Source: Lentisphaeria bacterium UBA7640
Lineage (GTDB): Bacteria; Verrucomicrobiota; Lentisphaeria; Victivallales; Victivallaceae
Length of the DNA: 15,186 bases
Direction: 5' to 3'
Assembly: GCA_002483765.1 (NCBI GenBank)
Contig: DLIO01000072.1
Coordinates: forward strand, 1 to 15,186
A program made the translations under genes and the position numbers. The notes under the pieces were generated by a model that made no database searches, was not told the DNA's origin, and saw only the letters and a list, made by a program, of their open reading frames with translations. Positions 7,898 to 14,040 of the stretch are shown piece after piece (the first letter of the stretch is position 1; each line of letters starts with the position of its first letter).

Positions 7898-8575
7898 TTA
7901 ATTTATCTCGTTTTTCAATAAATCTGAGCGCAGTTGACGAGTCAACTCAAGCGCCTTACTCTTGCGCCATGACGCAATTTCTGCATGATTGCCCGAAAGT
8001 AAAACATCCGGAACTTTCATACCTCTAAACTCTACCGGACGCGTATACTGCGGATATTCCAGCAGATTGCCACTGAAAGATTCTTCCGCGCTCGATTCTT
8101 CACAACCAAGAACTTCAGGAAGCAACCTCACTGTCGCATCACAAATCACCATCGCGGCTAAATTACCGCTAGTCAACACATAATCGCCAATCGAAACTTC
8201 TAAATCTACCAAAGAATGAACTCTTTCATCCACCCCTTCATAGTGTCCACAGACCATAATAATATGTTCTGCACCAGATAGTTCCTGCGCCATGCGCTGA
8301 TCAAAACGTTTCCCGCGCGGACTAGTCATCAAGACTAAACTGTCTTCCCGCCGCAAAGCCTCTACCGCTTCAAAAATTGGTTCTGGCTTCATCAACATGC
8401 CAGGTCCTCCGCCATAAGGCGAATCATCGACCGTGCCACGCGCGTCATGGGTAAAATCACGCAAATTAATCGCATTGATCGTTACCAAACCTTTTTTTCT
8501 GGCTCGCCCGATAATACTCTCATCAAGCGGGCCGAAAAAAATATCGGGAAACAACGTTATGATATCAATTTGCAA
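7898..8575 (-). CDS. trmD: tRNA (guanine-37-N1)-methyltransferase TrmD
   Basis: TrmD methylates G37 next to the anticodon using S-adenosylmethionine and prevents +1 frameshifting. The protein is a knotted SPOUT enzyme of 225 residues, at the short end of the family (E. coli has 255; the C-terminus is shorter here). Visible motifs are the start MQIDIITLFPDIF, DDSPYGGGPGM (50-60), the cofactor-binding knot with MVCGHYEGVDERV (107-119) and SIGDYVLTSGNLAAM (128-142), the catalytic D146, and PQYTRP / VPDVLLSGNHAEI. The start codon is TTG, placed with no gap directly after the TAA stop of the upstream KH gene, so it is the first usable codon and translation is probably coupled. rimM, its usual neighbour, is not here. 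Confidence 0.95.
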   Translation of the reverse strand: MQIDIITLFPDIFFGPLDESIIGRARKKGLVTINAINLRDFTHDARGTVDDSPYGGGPGMLMKPEPIFEAVEALRREDSLVLMTSPRGKRFDQRMAQELSGAEHIIMVCGHYEGVDERVHSLVDLEVSIGDYVLTSGNLAAMVICDATVRLLPEVLGCEESSAEESFSGNLLEYPQYTRPVEFRGMKVPDVLLSGNHAEIASWRKSKALELTRQLRSDLLKNEIN

Positions 8576-8911
8576 TTATTTATCAACCACTTCGACTGAT
8601 ACTCTTTCCCTTAAACGTCCGGCAGCACCGCTCGCCAGCGAACGAATCGCTGTGATGGTTTTGCCGTTCTTACCAATTACTTTTCCGATATCTTCTTTTT
8701 CACAGTCAATTTTTATAACTTTGATATCTTTTTCCGTGTCAGATATAATTCTGACCGATTCAGGTTTATCCACCAGTGCCCGGACTACATAGTCCACGAA
8801 GTTTTCAATATCCTTCAGGGTCCCCGTTGAACCGGTGGATTCCGGTGTACCCCGAACTTCAGGTGAAGTTCCGGATTGTCCGGTGAGAAATTTAAAAAAT
8901 GATTTTATCAT
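8576..8911 (-). CDS. khpA: KH-domain RNA-binding protein (KhpA/YlqC family)
   Basis: This is a small single-KH protein of 111 residues; typical KhpA proteins have about 75-85. The KH domain occupies roughly 33-111, with DIENFVDYVVRALVDKPESV leading in and the GxxG RNA-binding loop at 80-83 (VIGKNGKTITAIRSL). Residues 1-32 are an extra N-terminal part: a short hydrophobic/basic start (MIKSFFKFLTG) then a Ser/Thr/Gly/Pro-rich linker. KhpA is usually encoded between rpsP and rimM/trmD, as here. In Gram-positive bacteria it works with KhpB in small-RNA binding and cell division; that role is not shown here. AAGGA precedes the ATG with 9-nt spacing. Confidence 0.9.
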   Translation of the reverse strand: MIKSFFKFLTGQSGTSPEVRGTPESTGSTGTLKDIENFVDYVVRALVDKPESVRIISDTEKDIKVIKIDCEKEDIGKVIGKNGKTITAIRSLASGAAGRLRERVSVEVVDK

Positions 8912-8945
8912 TTTGCCGGTTCCTTACAATTCAATGTGGACATTA

Positions 8946-9440
8946 TTATTCAGCGGAAGCAACTTTAGGCTCTTCTTCAGCCTTAGGTTCTTCGGTAGCT
9001 TGCGCCTCTTCTGCGGCTTTAGCTTCTGCGGCGGCTTTAGCTTCTGCAGCGGCTTTGGCCTTCTCTGCTTCTGCTGCGGCCTTGGCGTCTGCGGCGGCTT
9101 TAGCTTCTGCTGCTTTTGCAGCTTCAGCGGCCTTAGCCTCTTCTTCCATGCGAATCTTAGCTTTTTTATTCAAACGCGGAGTTTTCACTTTATCGCCAAG
9201 TTTACGCCCTTCTGCAGCGCGTTTCGCAATTAAATCAACGGTTTCACTTGGTTTTGCGCCAACTCCAATCCAGTAGGAATAGCGTTCCATATCAATGTTT
9301 TCATTTTTGTGCCGGGGATCATAGACACCAATCTCTTCAATTGCTTTACCATCTCTGGAGCTACGGATGTCCATTACGACAATCCGGAAACAACTATTAT
9401 TGCGCGTCCCGGTTCTTTTTAATCTGACCTTTACAGACAT
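8946..9440 (-). CDS. rpsP: 30S ribosomal protein S16 with Ala/Lys/Glu-rich tail
   Basis: S16 is an early-assembling protein of the small subunit. The product is 164 residues, about twice the core length of 80-90. Residues 1-90 are a normal S16 domain (MSVKVRLKRTGTRNNSCFRIVV, IEEIGVYDP, YWIGVGAKPSETV). From about residue 99 the protein becomes a tail of repeated Ala-Lys-Ala-Ala-Glu style units, likely a long charged helix, ending in a Glu/Pro/Lys stretch. Tails like this occur in S16 of some Gram-negative phyla such as Bacteroidota. The ATG at 9440 has GAGG 9 nt upstream; an earlier in-frame ATG at 9524 adds 28 residues foreign to the family. It is probably the first gene of the leftward block. 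Confidence 0.95.
   Translation of the reverse strand: MSVKVRLKRTGTRNNSCFRIVVMDIRSSRDGKAIEEIGVYDPRHKNENIDMERYSYWIGVGAKPSETVDLIAKRAAEGRKLGDKVKTPRLNKKAKIRMEEEAKAAEAAKAAEAKAAADAKAAAEAEKAKAAAEAKAAAEAKAAEEAQATEEPKAEEEPKVASAE
9025..9110. repeat. repeated DNA encoding the Ala-rich S16 tail
   Basis: Within the 3' part of rpsP a 23-nt sequence occurs exactly twice (9025-9047 and 9088-9110), 63 nt or 21 codons apart, with related imperfect copies around it. It encodes part of the Ala-Lys-Ala-Ala-Glu tail in frame both times. Such DNA can expand or shrink by slippage or unequal recombination, so tail length may vary between strains. Confidence 0.75.
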
Positions 9441-9560
9441 TCTTTCAGACCTCGTTATAAGTTCTTCTACTTCAGTGTTTTTGTGCGCAATTTGTAAGTA
9501 TTGTCCGGCCAGCCGCAAATTCAAATTTTTTGCCGAACCACACTACATAAAGCACACAAC

Positions 9561-9589
9561 CATATAATGATTGTCCCCATGACAATCAA
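9561..9589 (-). promoter_or_regulatory. candidate promoter for rpsP
   Basis: On the minus strand TTGATT (9589-9584) and TATATG (9566-9561) are separated by exactly 17 nt, a plausible sigma-70 type -35/-10 pair, leaving a 5' leader of about 110 nt before the S16 start. The match to consensus is moderate and the organism's sigma preference is unknown. A perfect inverted repeat covers the -35 region and most of the spacer. Confidence 0.35.
9568..9588. repeat. perfect inverted repeat in the rpsP upstream region
   Basis: TGATTGTC and GACAATCA form perfect 8-bp arms around a 5-nt centre (CCCAT). No T-run follows on either strand, so a terminator is unlikely. Its position over the candidate -35 region and spacer suggests an operator for a dimeric DNA-binding protein, or a stable hairpin if transcribed. 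The symmetry is seen directly; the function is inferred. Confidence 0.5.
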
Positions 9590-9770
9590 AGAAACGCTTA
9601 ATATACCGGCTTACTGTAACTCTGCAAATTGATTTAGCATCATTTTTCCATTTTTTAGCTCATAAATAGAATTGAACTAACAATCTCAGAAATTAGCAGT
9701 TTCCCAAGGCCCGCACTCAGGTCATGAAAAGCTTACTGATTTCAAGGCTCTACGAGAGGATAGTTGTGAT
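9590..9770. other. noncoding spacer between panB and the rpsP promoter region
   Basis: With the inverted repeat and rpsP leader, this makes a 330-nt gap without a gene (9441-9770). I see no open reading frame of note and no clear hairpin plus T-run to end panB leftward transcription. On the minus strand at about 9665-9677 there is a GTTCAATTC stretch resembling a tRNA T-loop, but the other arms do not fold. The 12-mer TTTATGAGCTAA occurs here at 9666-9655 on the minus strand. Confidence 0.4.
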
Positions 9771-10571
9771 TTAAAATGAGTTCTCTGCTGCGGGAAATTT
9801 CTTATTCTTTACTTCTTCGACGTATTCTTTGAACGCTTTACCAATAATTTCGTGGAGCTTAACGTAATTCTTGGCATGTTTGGGCATAAAGCCATCAGAC
9901 ATCCCTAGAAGGTCGGTAACAACTTGAACTTGGCCGTCACAATGAATCCCTGCCCCAATGCCAATAGTTGGTATTTTGAGAGCTTCGGAGATACGACGAC
10001 TATTTAAAGCCGGAATTCCCTCGAGTACTAAACCGAAAATTCCTGCCGCTTCTAGCTTTTGTGCAGTCTCAATTAATTTTAGTGTTTCATCTTCCGTTTT
10101 TCCCGCCAATTTATAGCCACCAGAAACTAGTACTTGATGTGGCATCAAACCGATATGTCCCATTACTGGAATGCCACACTCGATCATCCGTTCAATTAGG
10201 GGAACGGTGTTATTACCGCCTTCAATTTTAACCGCGTTGCAACCAGCTTCCTTCAGGTAGCGCGAGGCATTGTTGAGACCAGCGACAGTATCACTCTCAT
10301 AACTCATAAATGGCATATCACCGACAATAAAAGCATTTGGCGCGCCACGGCGCACTGCAGCACAGTGATGTAGTGATTGTTCCATAGTAAGTGGAATAGT
10401 ATTTTCATAACCAAGCACAGTATTGGCCATGGAATCGCCAACCAAAATAATTTCTACACCGGCTGCGGTGGCCAGCGCTGCAGTCGGCGAATCATAAGCA
10501 GTCAACATGACAATCGGCTCGCCACGCTCTTTCATTTTACGAAAAGTTCCAACATTTATTTTTCCAGCCAT
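9771..10571 (-). CDS. panB: 3-methyl-2-oxobutanoate hydroxymethyltransferase
   Basis: PanB transfers a hydroxymethyl group from 5,10-methylenetetrahydrofolate to 2-oxoisovalerate, making ketopantoate for pantothenate and coenzyme A. The product is 266 residues, normal for this TIM-barrel family. It shows MLTAYDSPTA (22-31), LVGDSMANTVLGYENTIPLT (43-62), VGDMPFMSY (83-91), AVKIEGG (113-119), GHIGLMPH (138-145), the LVLEGIP segment (181-187) and IGIGAG (203-208). D46, D85 and E117 match the magnesium ligands and E184 the catalytic glutamate. The ATG at 10571 has AGGAG 6 nt upstream; the ATG at 10586 overlaps that site and is less likely. No panC or panD is adjacent. It is transcribed leftward, away from the exonuclease gene. 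Confidence 0.96.
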   Translation of the reverse strand: MAGKINVGTFRKMKERGEPIVMLTAYDSPTAALATAAGVEIILVGDSMANTVLGYENTIPLTMEQSLHHCAAVRRGAPNAFIVGDMPFMSYESDTVAGLNNASRYLKEAGCNAVKIEGGNNTVPLIERMIECGIPVMGHIGLMPHQVLVSGGYKLAGKTEDETLKLIETAQKLEAAGIFGLVLEGIPALNSRRISEALKIPTIGIGAGIHCDGQVQVVTDLLGMSDGFMPKHAKNYVKLHEIIGKAFKEYVEEVKNKKFPAAENSF

Positions 10572-10620
10572 AATATTCTCCTGCATTTAATAGCGGTTCA
10601 TAGGTGCAATTATTACTCAT

Positions 10621-10629
10621 AATATAGCA
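10621..10629 (-). promoter_or_regulatory. candidate extended -10 element for panB
   Basis: On the minus strand the sequence TGCTATATT fits an extended -10 (TGn followed by TATATT), about 50 nt upstream of the panB start. No good -35 is visible at the right distance, which is tolerated by extended -10 promoters. It is a weak call made from sequence alone, in the divergent 232-nt region shared with the exonuclease gene. Confidence 0.35.
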
Positions 10630-10727
10630 TTCAGCATTAGGAAAAACAGTTACAGTAGAAATTTGCTCATAATCAATGGCGCACAAACCCAAATTACGAG
10701 TTGTATCAGATAAAAATATTTTTTAGG

Positions 10728-10755
10728 TTGAATTGAACGTGCTCTGGTTTAAATT
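10728..10755 (+). promoter_or_regulatory. candidate promoter for the rnr operon
   Basis: TTGAAT (10728-10733) is followed after 16 nt by TAAATT (10750-10755); an overlapping pair, TTGAAC with TAATTT, also has 16-nt spacing. Either would give a leader of roughly 45 nt before the ATG at 10804. The area is A+T-rich, so chance matches are likely and the call is weak. Confidence 0.25.
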
Positions 10756-10803
10756 AATTTCAATCCGAAAGAGAGATTATAAAATAAATAGAGAGAGGGG
10801 TGC

Positions 10804-12813
10804 ATGAAGAAATCAAGACTGAAGCGTCGCCAGAGTCGGAGTTCACATCCAGCAAAACGTTTGCGTCGCGAACCCAAACAACGTCAACAACCCAACGCGA
10901 TTACTATTGTTGGCATTATAAAAATGACTTCGCGCGGTTATGGTTTCGTAATACCAGAAATAAACGAAGCCCCGAATGATGAAAAAGTAGCAGATATTTT
11001 CATTCCTCCGCAATACACCATGACAGCGATGAATGGCGACAAAGTTAAAGTTGAGGTACTACCTGAAGTCCCTGAATATAAAAATGACCGTGGACCAGCA
11101 GGCAAAGTGGTCGAAATTCTTGAACGTTCGCGCAGTTCTCTTGTCGGCGAAGTTATCAGTGGACACAAAGTACGCCCAATCAACCCTGATTTTCCTGGTG
11201 AAATAGATATTTACGGCAATGCCCGTGGAGCAAAACGTGGCGAATGGGTTGAAGTTAAACTGCTGGAAAGTGCTGGGCGCGACGGATTCCGCCAGGGCAC
11301 AGTTGCCGCCAAATTGGGGCGTGCTGGCGAAATTGTCAACGATTTGAACGCTATTTGTAGTGAATATAATATTCCCGATCCTTACACTGCTGAAGAGGAC
11401 GAAGCCGCAGCGGCGATCGTACCACGCGACATTGAACGTGAAGACTTTCGCAAAGTTTTCTGTTTAACTATTGACCCTCATGATGCCAAAGATTTTGACG
11501 ATGCGATTTCACTACACCCTTCCGAAAATCCTGAAGAAGTTGAGGTTGGCGTCCATATTGCCGATCTAGCCGCCTATATCGCACCAGGGAGCAAATTTGA
11601 CCGCGAGGCTGCCAAACGTGGTTTTACTGCTTACTTGCCAGGTCGAACTCTGCCGTTGTTGCCACCTAAATTAACCAAACTTCTTAGCCTGACTGAGAAT
11701 GAAGATTGTCCGACTCATACGGTAATGCTTACGGTTCATCGTAAAAGTGGACGGGTTATTAAAAGCAGGCGTGTTCATGGCCTTATTAATGTCAACAAAT
11801 ACCTTGCCTATGAACAAGTCCAAGACTTCATAGACACCGGCGAAGCTCCGAATTGGACTAAAAAATTTTGCAACCAATTAGCGGAACTAGTTGAAATTAC
11901 TCGTGTAATGCGCGCTTATCGCTTGAGAGAGGAAAGATTTCTCTCCCTAGATATTCCAGAAATTCGGGTTCTTTGCGATGAAAAAAACAATAAAATTCTT
12001 GGAATGGAACGTAAAATTCAGCGCGAAGCCAATGAACTGGTTGAAGAGTGCATGTTGGCGGCCAACACCGCAGTCGCTATCGAAATGAATGAGAAAAAAA
12101 TCCCGTCCATTTATCGCATTCATCCAGAACCGGTTGCCGAAAAAATTGATGAATTCAATGATTTCGTCATCAATACTTTCGGACTTATTCCTGGTAATCT
12201 GGCCAATCGCATTGAATGTAATAAATTTCTGGATTCACTGCCGGATGGGCCGATTAAACCAATAGTTTTAAGTGCGTTCCTGCGTTCGTTGCCACGCGCT
12301 TCCTATTTCAATAAACCTCAACTACATTTTGGTTTGGGTAAAACACACTATCTGCACTTCACCAGTCCAATCCGCCGTTATACCGACTTAACCGTTCACC
12401 AACAACTGTGGGAATTAAGTGCCAACGGACGTCTTAAATCCAATAAGTCGATGGAACGACTTGCTGAACGCTGTACCGAATTGGAAAAGAATAATGATGA
12501 TGCTTATTACGCGGCTTCTGACCGCATGAAATTGCGTTATTTAGAAGAACAGTTAATGAACAACGGCGAACTGCTTTATAACGGCGTAGTGGCCAGAATC
12601 GTGGCGGCGGGGATGATGGTAGATATTCAAGACCTCGGAATTTATGGATTTGTTCCGCTAGAAAATTTGCGTGGCAACTTCAAGCGTTACGGTGACATCT
12701 TGAAATCATATAACGGCAAAAAAGTTTTCCGTTGCGGAGACTTTATTCAGGTACAGCTTTCAACTATCGACTTTGACAAGGGGTCGGCTGTATTTCGCCC
12801 GTCGGAAAATTAA
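10804..12813 (+). CDS. rnr: RNase R/RNase II family 3'-5' exoribonuclease
   Basis: This hydrolytic exonuclease degrades RNA from the 3' end. The 669-residue product carries cold-shock-like OB domains (about 33-190), a catalytic RNB domain (about 210-540) and a C-terminal S1 domain (about 588-665). The active-site string TIDPHDAKDFDDAI holds the four expected aspartates D224, D230, D232 and D233; HFTSPIRRYTDLTVHQ (518-533) is the conserved arginine motif. It is shorter than E. coli RNase R (813): the N-terminal winged-helix domain and the basic C-terminal tail are missing. Instead residues 2-29 are very rich in Lys/Arg. RNase R is the better fit by domain order, but RNase II cannot be excluded. 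AGAGG lies 5 nt before the ATG. It is probably the first gene of a rightward operon. Confidence 0.92.
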   Translation: MKKSRLKRRQSRSSHPAKRLRREPKQRQQPNAITIVGIIKMTSRGYGFVIPEINEAPNDEKVADIFIPPQYTMTAMNGDKVKVEVLPEVPEYKNDRGPAGKVVEILERSRSSLVGEVISGHKVRPINPDFPGEIDIYGNARGAKRGEWVEVKLLESAGRDGFRQGTVAAKLGRAGEIVNDLNAICSEYNIPDPYTAEEDEAAAAIVPRDIEREDFRKVFCLTIDPHDAKDFDDAISLHPSENPEEVEVGVHIADLAAYIAPGSKFDREAAKRGFTAYLPGRTLPLLPPKLTKLLSLTENEDCPTHTVMLTVHRKSGRVIKSRRVHGLINVNKYLAYEQVQDFIDTGEAPNWTKKFCNQLAELVEITRVMRAYRLREERFLSLDIPEIRVLCDEKNNKILGMERKIQREANELVEECMLAANTAVAIEMNEKKIPSIYRIHPEPVAEKIDEFNDFVINTFGLIPGNLANRIECNKFLDSLPDGPIKPIVLSAFLRSLPRASYFNKPQLHFGLGKTHYLHFTSPIRRYTDLTVHQQLWELSANGRLKSNKSMERLAERCTELEKNNDDAYYAASDRMKLRYLEEQLMNNGELLYNGVVARIVAAGMMVDIQDLGIYGFVPLENLRGNFKRYGDILKSYNGKKVFRCGDFIQVQLSTIDFDKGSAVFRPSEN

Positions 12814-12818
12814 GTGCT

Positions 12819-13580
12819 ATGGTTGATGAAAAATTATTAAAATCCGCAATCTCCAGAATCTCTTCATGGACGGTTCCGGATTCTCAAGAACCAATACTGT
12901 GCCGTGGCTTTTATACGGTGTTAATGGTTTGGCCACTAGCTTTTTTAGCGTCTCCGATACTGCTAAATTTCTTTAAACAGTCTATGTCGAGTGACCTTTA
13001 TACGGGTTTAGCGATGTTAATACCGCAACTCGTGCTTGGAATTGCGGTCATCGGCGTCATGGTGGTCGATGGCGACATTATAAATACATTAAATTTAGGG
13101 CGTTGGAGATGGCGTTACCTCGCCATTGGGGCTGGCTCGGCGATTCCAATACTGTTTTTGAATGGTGGTATCAGCCAACTGTGGTTGGAGTTATGTGATT
13201 ATCTGGGATTTCAGTTGCCAAATGAAACTGCTCTCGAAATTATCATTAAAAATGCTGGAACTGGTTTATTTATCACTTCAGCCTTGATGGCAGTAATCCT
13301 AGCTCCAATCGTCGAAGAAGTGGTTTTCCGCAGAGTTATTTTTAGCTTTGCCTCAATACGGCAAGGCATCCCAGTGGCATTTTTTTTAACTTCAGCCGTC
13401 TTTGCGCTAATTCATCTCGACTTGAAAAACTTACCGGGATTGTTTGTCTTAGGAATGGCTTTTCAAACAATTACTCTGCTTTGCCGCTCGCTTTATCCGG
13501 CGGTTATCATGCACTCAACTAACAATATCATCGCAGTAACTATCATTTATGCGATCAAAAAAGGCTGGATTGAAATATAA
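12819..13580 (+). CDS. CPBP family intramembrane metalloprotease
   Basis: This is a multi-pass membrane protein of 253 residues in the CPBP (Abi, PF02517) family, related to CAAX prenyl endopeptidases. Hydrophobic segments appear near 32-52, 64-84, 100-117, 147-165, 184-200, 205-222 and 226-245. The family motifs are all present: EEVVFR (E166, E167, R171), FALIH (F195, H199) and HSTNN (H232, N236). An active membrane protease is therefore likely, but the substrate is unknown; family members range from protein maturation to bacteriocin immunity. The start lies 5 nt after the exonuclease stop, with a weak ribosome binding site, suggesting co-transcription and translational coupling. Confidence 0.88.
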   Translation: MVDEKLLKSAISRISSWTVPDSQEPILCRGFYTVLMVWPLAFLASPILLNFFKQSMSSDLYTGLAMLIPQLVLGIAVIGVMVVDGDIINTLNLGRWRWRYLAIGAGSAIPILFLNGGISQLWLELCDYLGFQLPNETALEIIIKNAGTGLFITSALMAVILAPIVEEVVFRRVIFSFASIRQGIPVAFFLTSAVFALIHLDLKNLPGLFVLGMAFQTITLLCRSLYPAVIMHSTNNIIAVTIIYAIKKGWIEI

Positions 13581-13581
13581 A

Positions 13582-14028
13582 ATGAAACTGAAAAATTTAC
13601 TAATCAGTGTCGTACTAACCTTAGTTTTTGTTGCCGGTTTGGCAGCAAAAAACTACTGGCAACAAAAAGACAATAATGATAGGCATTGGAATGTTTTTGA
13701 AACAGAAACTAATGGCTCAAAAGAATTTTTGCCGTTAATCGGCTTTGTAAAACCTGACGATGAAGGGAAATTACCTTCAGGAAGAAAAGTCAAAGGATTT
13801 GCCCGTAACACAATACCATACATTATGATTTTTTATTCCATTGGAACAGATGGCTGGCAAGCGGCGTTTTGGGATAGTCAATACAGTTGGCTGTACGATT
13901 CCAAATCTGGAAAAACCTTCAAAATGGCTGAAAACCTCAGTGATACCGCATGGTATGACGTAGCCAATCAACATCTATTGACGCCAACAGAAGCCATTGC
14001 TCAAGACATCATTTATACAAGATTATAA
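13582..14028 (+). CDS. small membrane-anchored protein of unknown function
   Basis: I do not recognise this 148-residue protein. It opens with a positively charged start (MKLKN) and one hydrophobic segment (about 6-22, ending GLAA), so it is either anchored by an uncleaved helix or exported; no lipobox cysteine is seen. The rest is polar and rich in aromatic residues, including GWQAAFWDSQYSWLYDS (91-107), and contains no cysteine. The ATG at 13582 lies 1 nt after the stop of the membrane protease gene, pointing to reinitiation; an upstream ATG at 13549 would overlap that gene and spoil the signal-like start. Operon position suggests a product made with the protease, but no functional link can be shown. 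Confidence 0.7.
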   Translation: MKLKNLLISVVLTLVFVAGLAAKNYWQQKDNNDRHWNVFETETNGSKEFLPLIGFVKPDDEGKLPSGRKVKGFARNTIPYIMIFYSIGTDGWQAAFWDSQYSWLYDSKSGKTFKMAENLSDTAWYDVANQHLLTPTEAIAQDIIYTRL

Positions 14029-14040
14029 AAGAGAGAAAAT

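Noticed and set aside
8899..9276. Ala/Ser-rich forward reading frame
   Set aside because: It is the antisense of the alanine-rich S16 tail, whose repetitive G+C-rich codons keep other frames open; it has no ribosome binding site or family resemblance.
9441..9524. 28-residue N-terminal extension of S16
   Set aside because: The ATG at 9440 has a proper GAGG site and matches the conserved S16 start; the extension is not family-like.
9590..9730. Possible tRNA or tRNA remnant on the minus strand
   Set aside because: GTTCAATTC looks like a T-loop and the flanking bases could form a partial acceptor stem, but the T-stem has a mismatch, no D-arm or anticodon arm folds in register, and no CCA follows.
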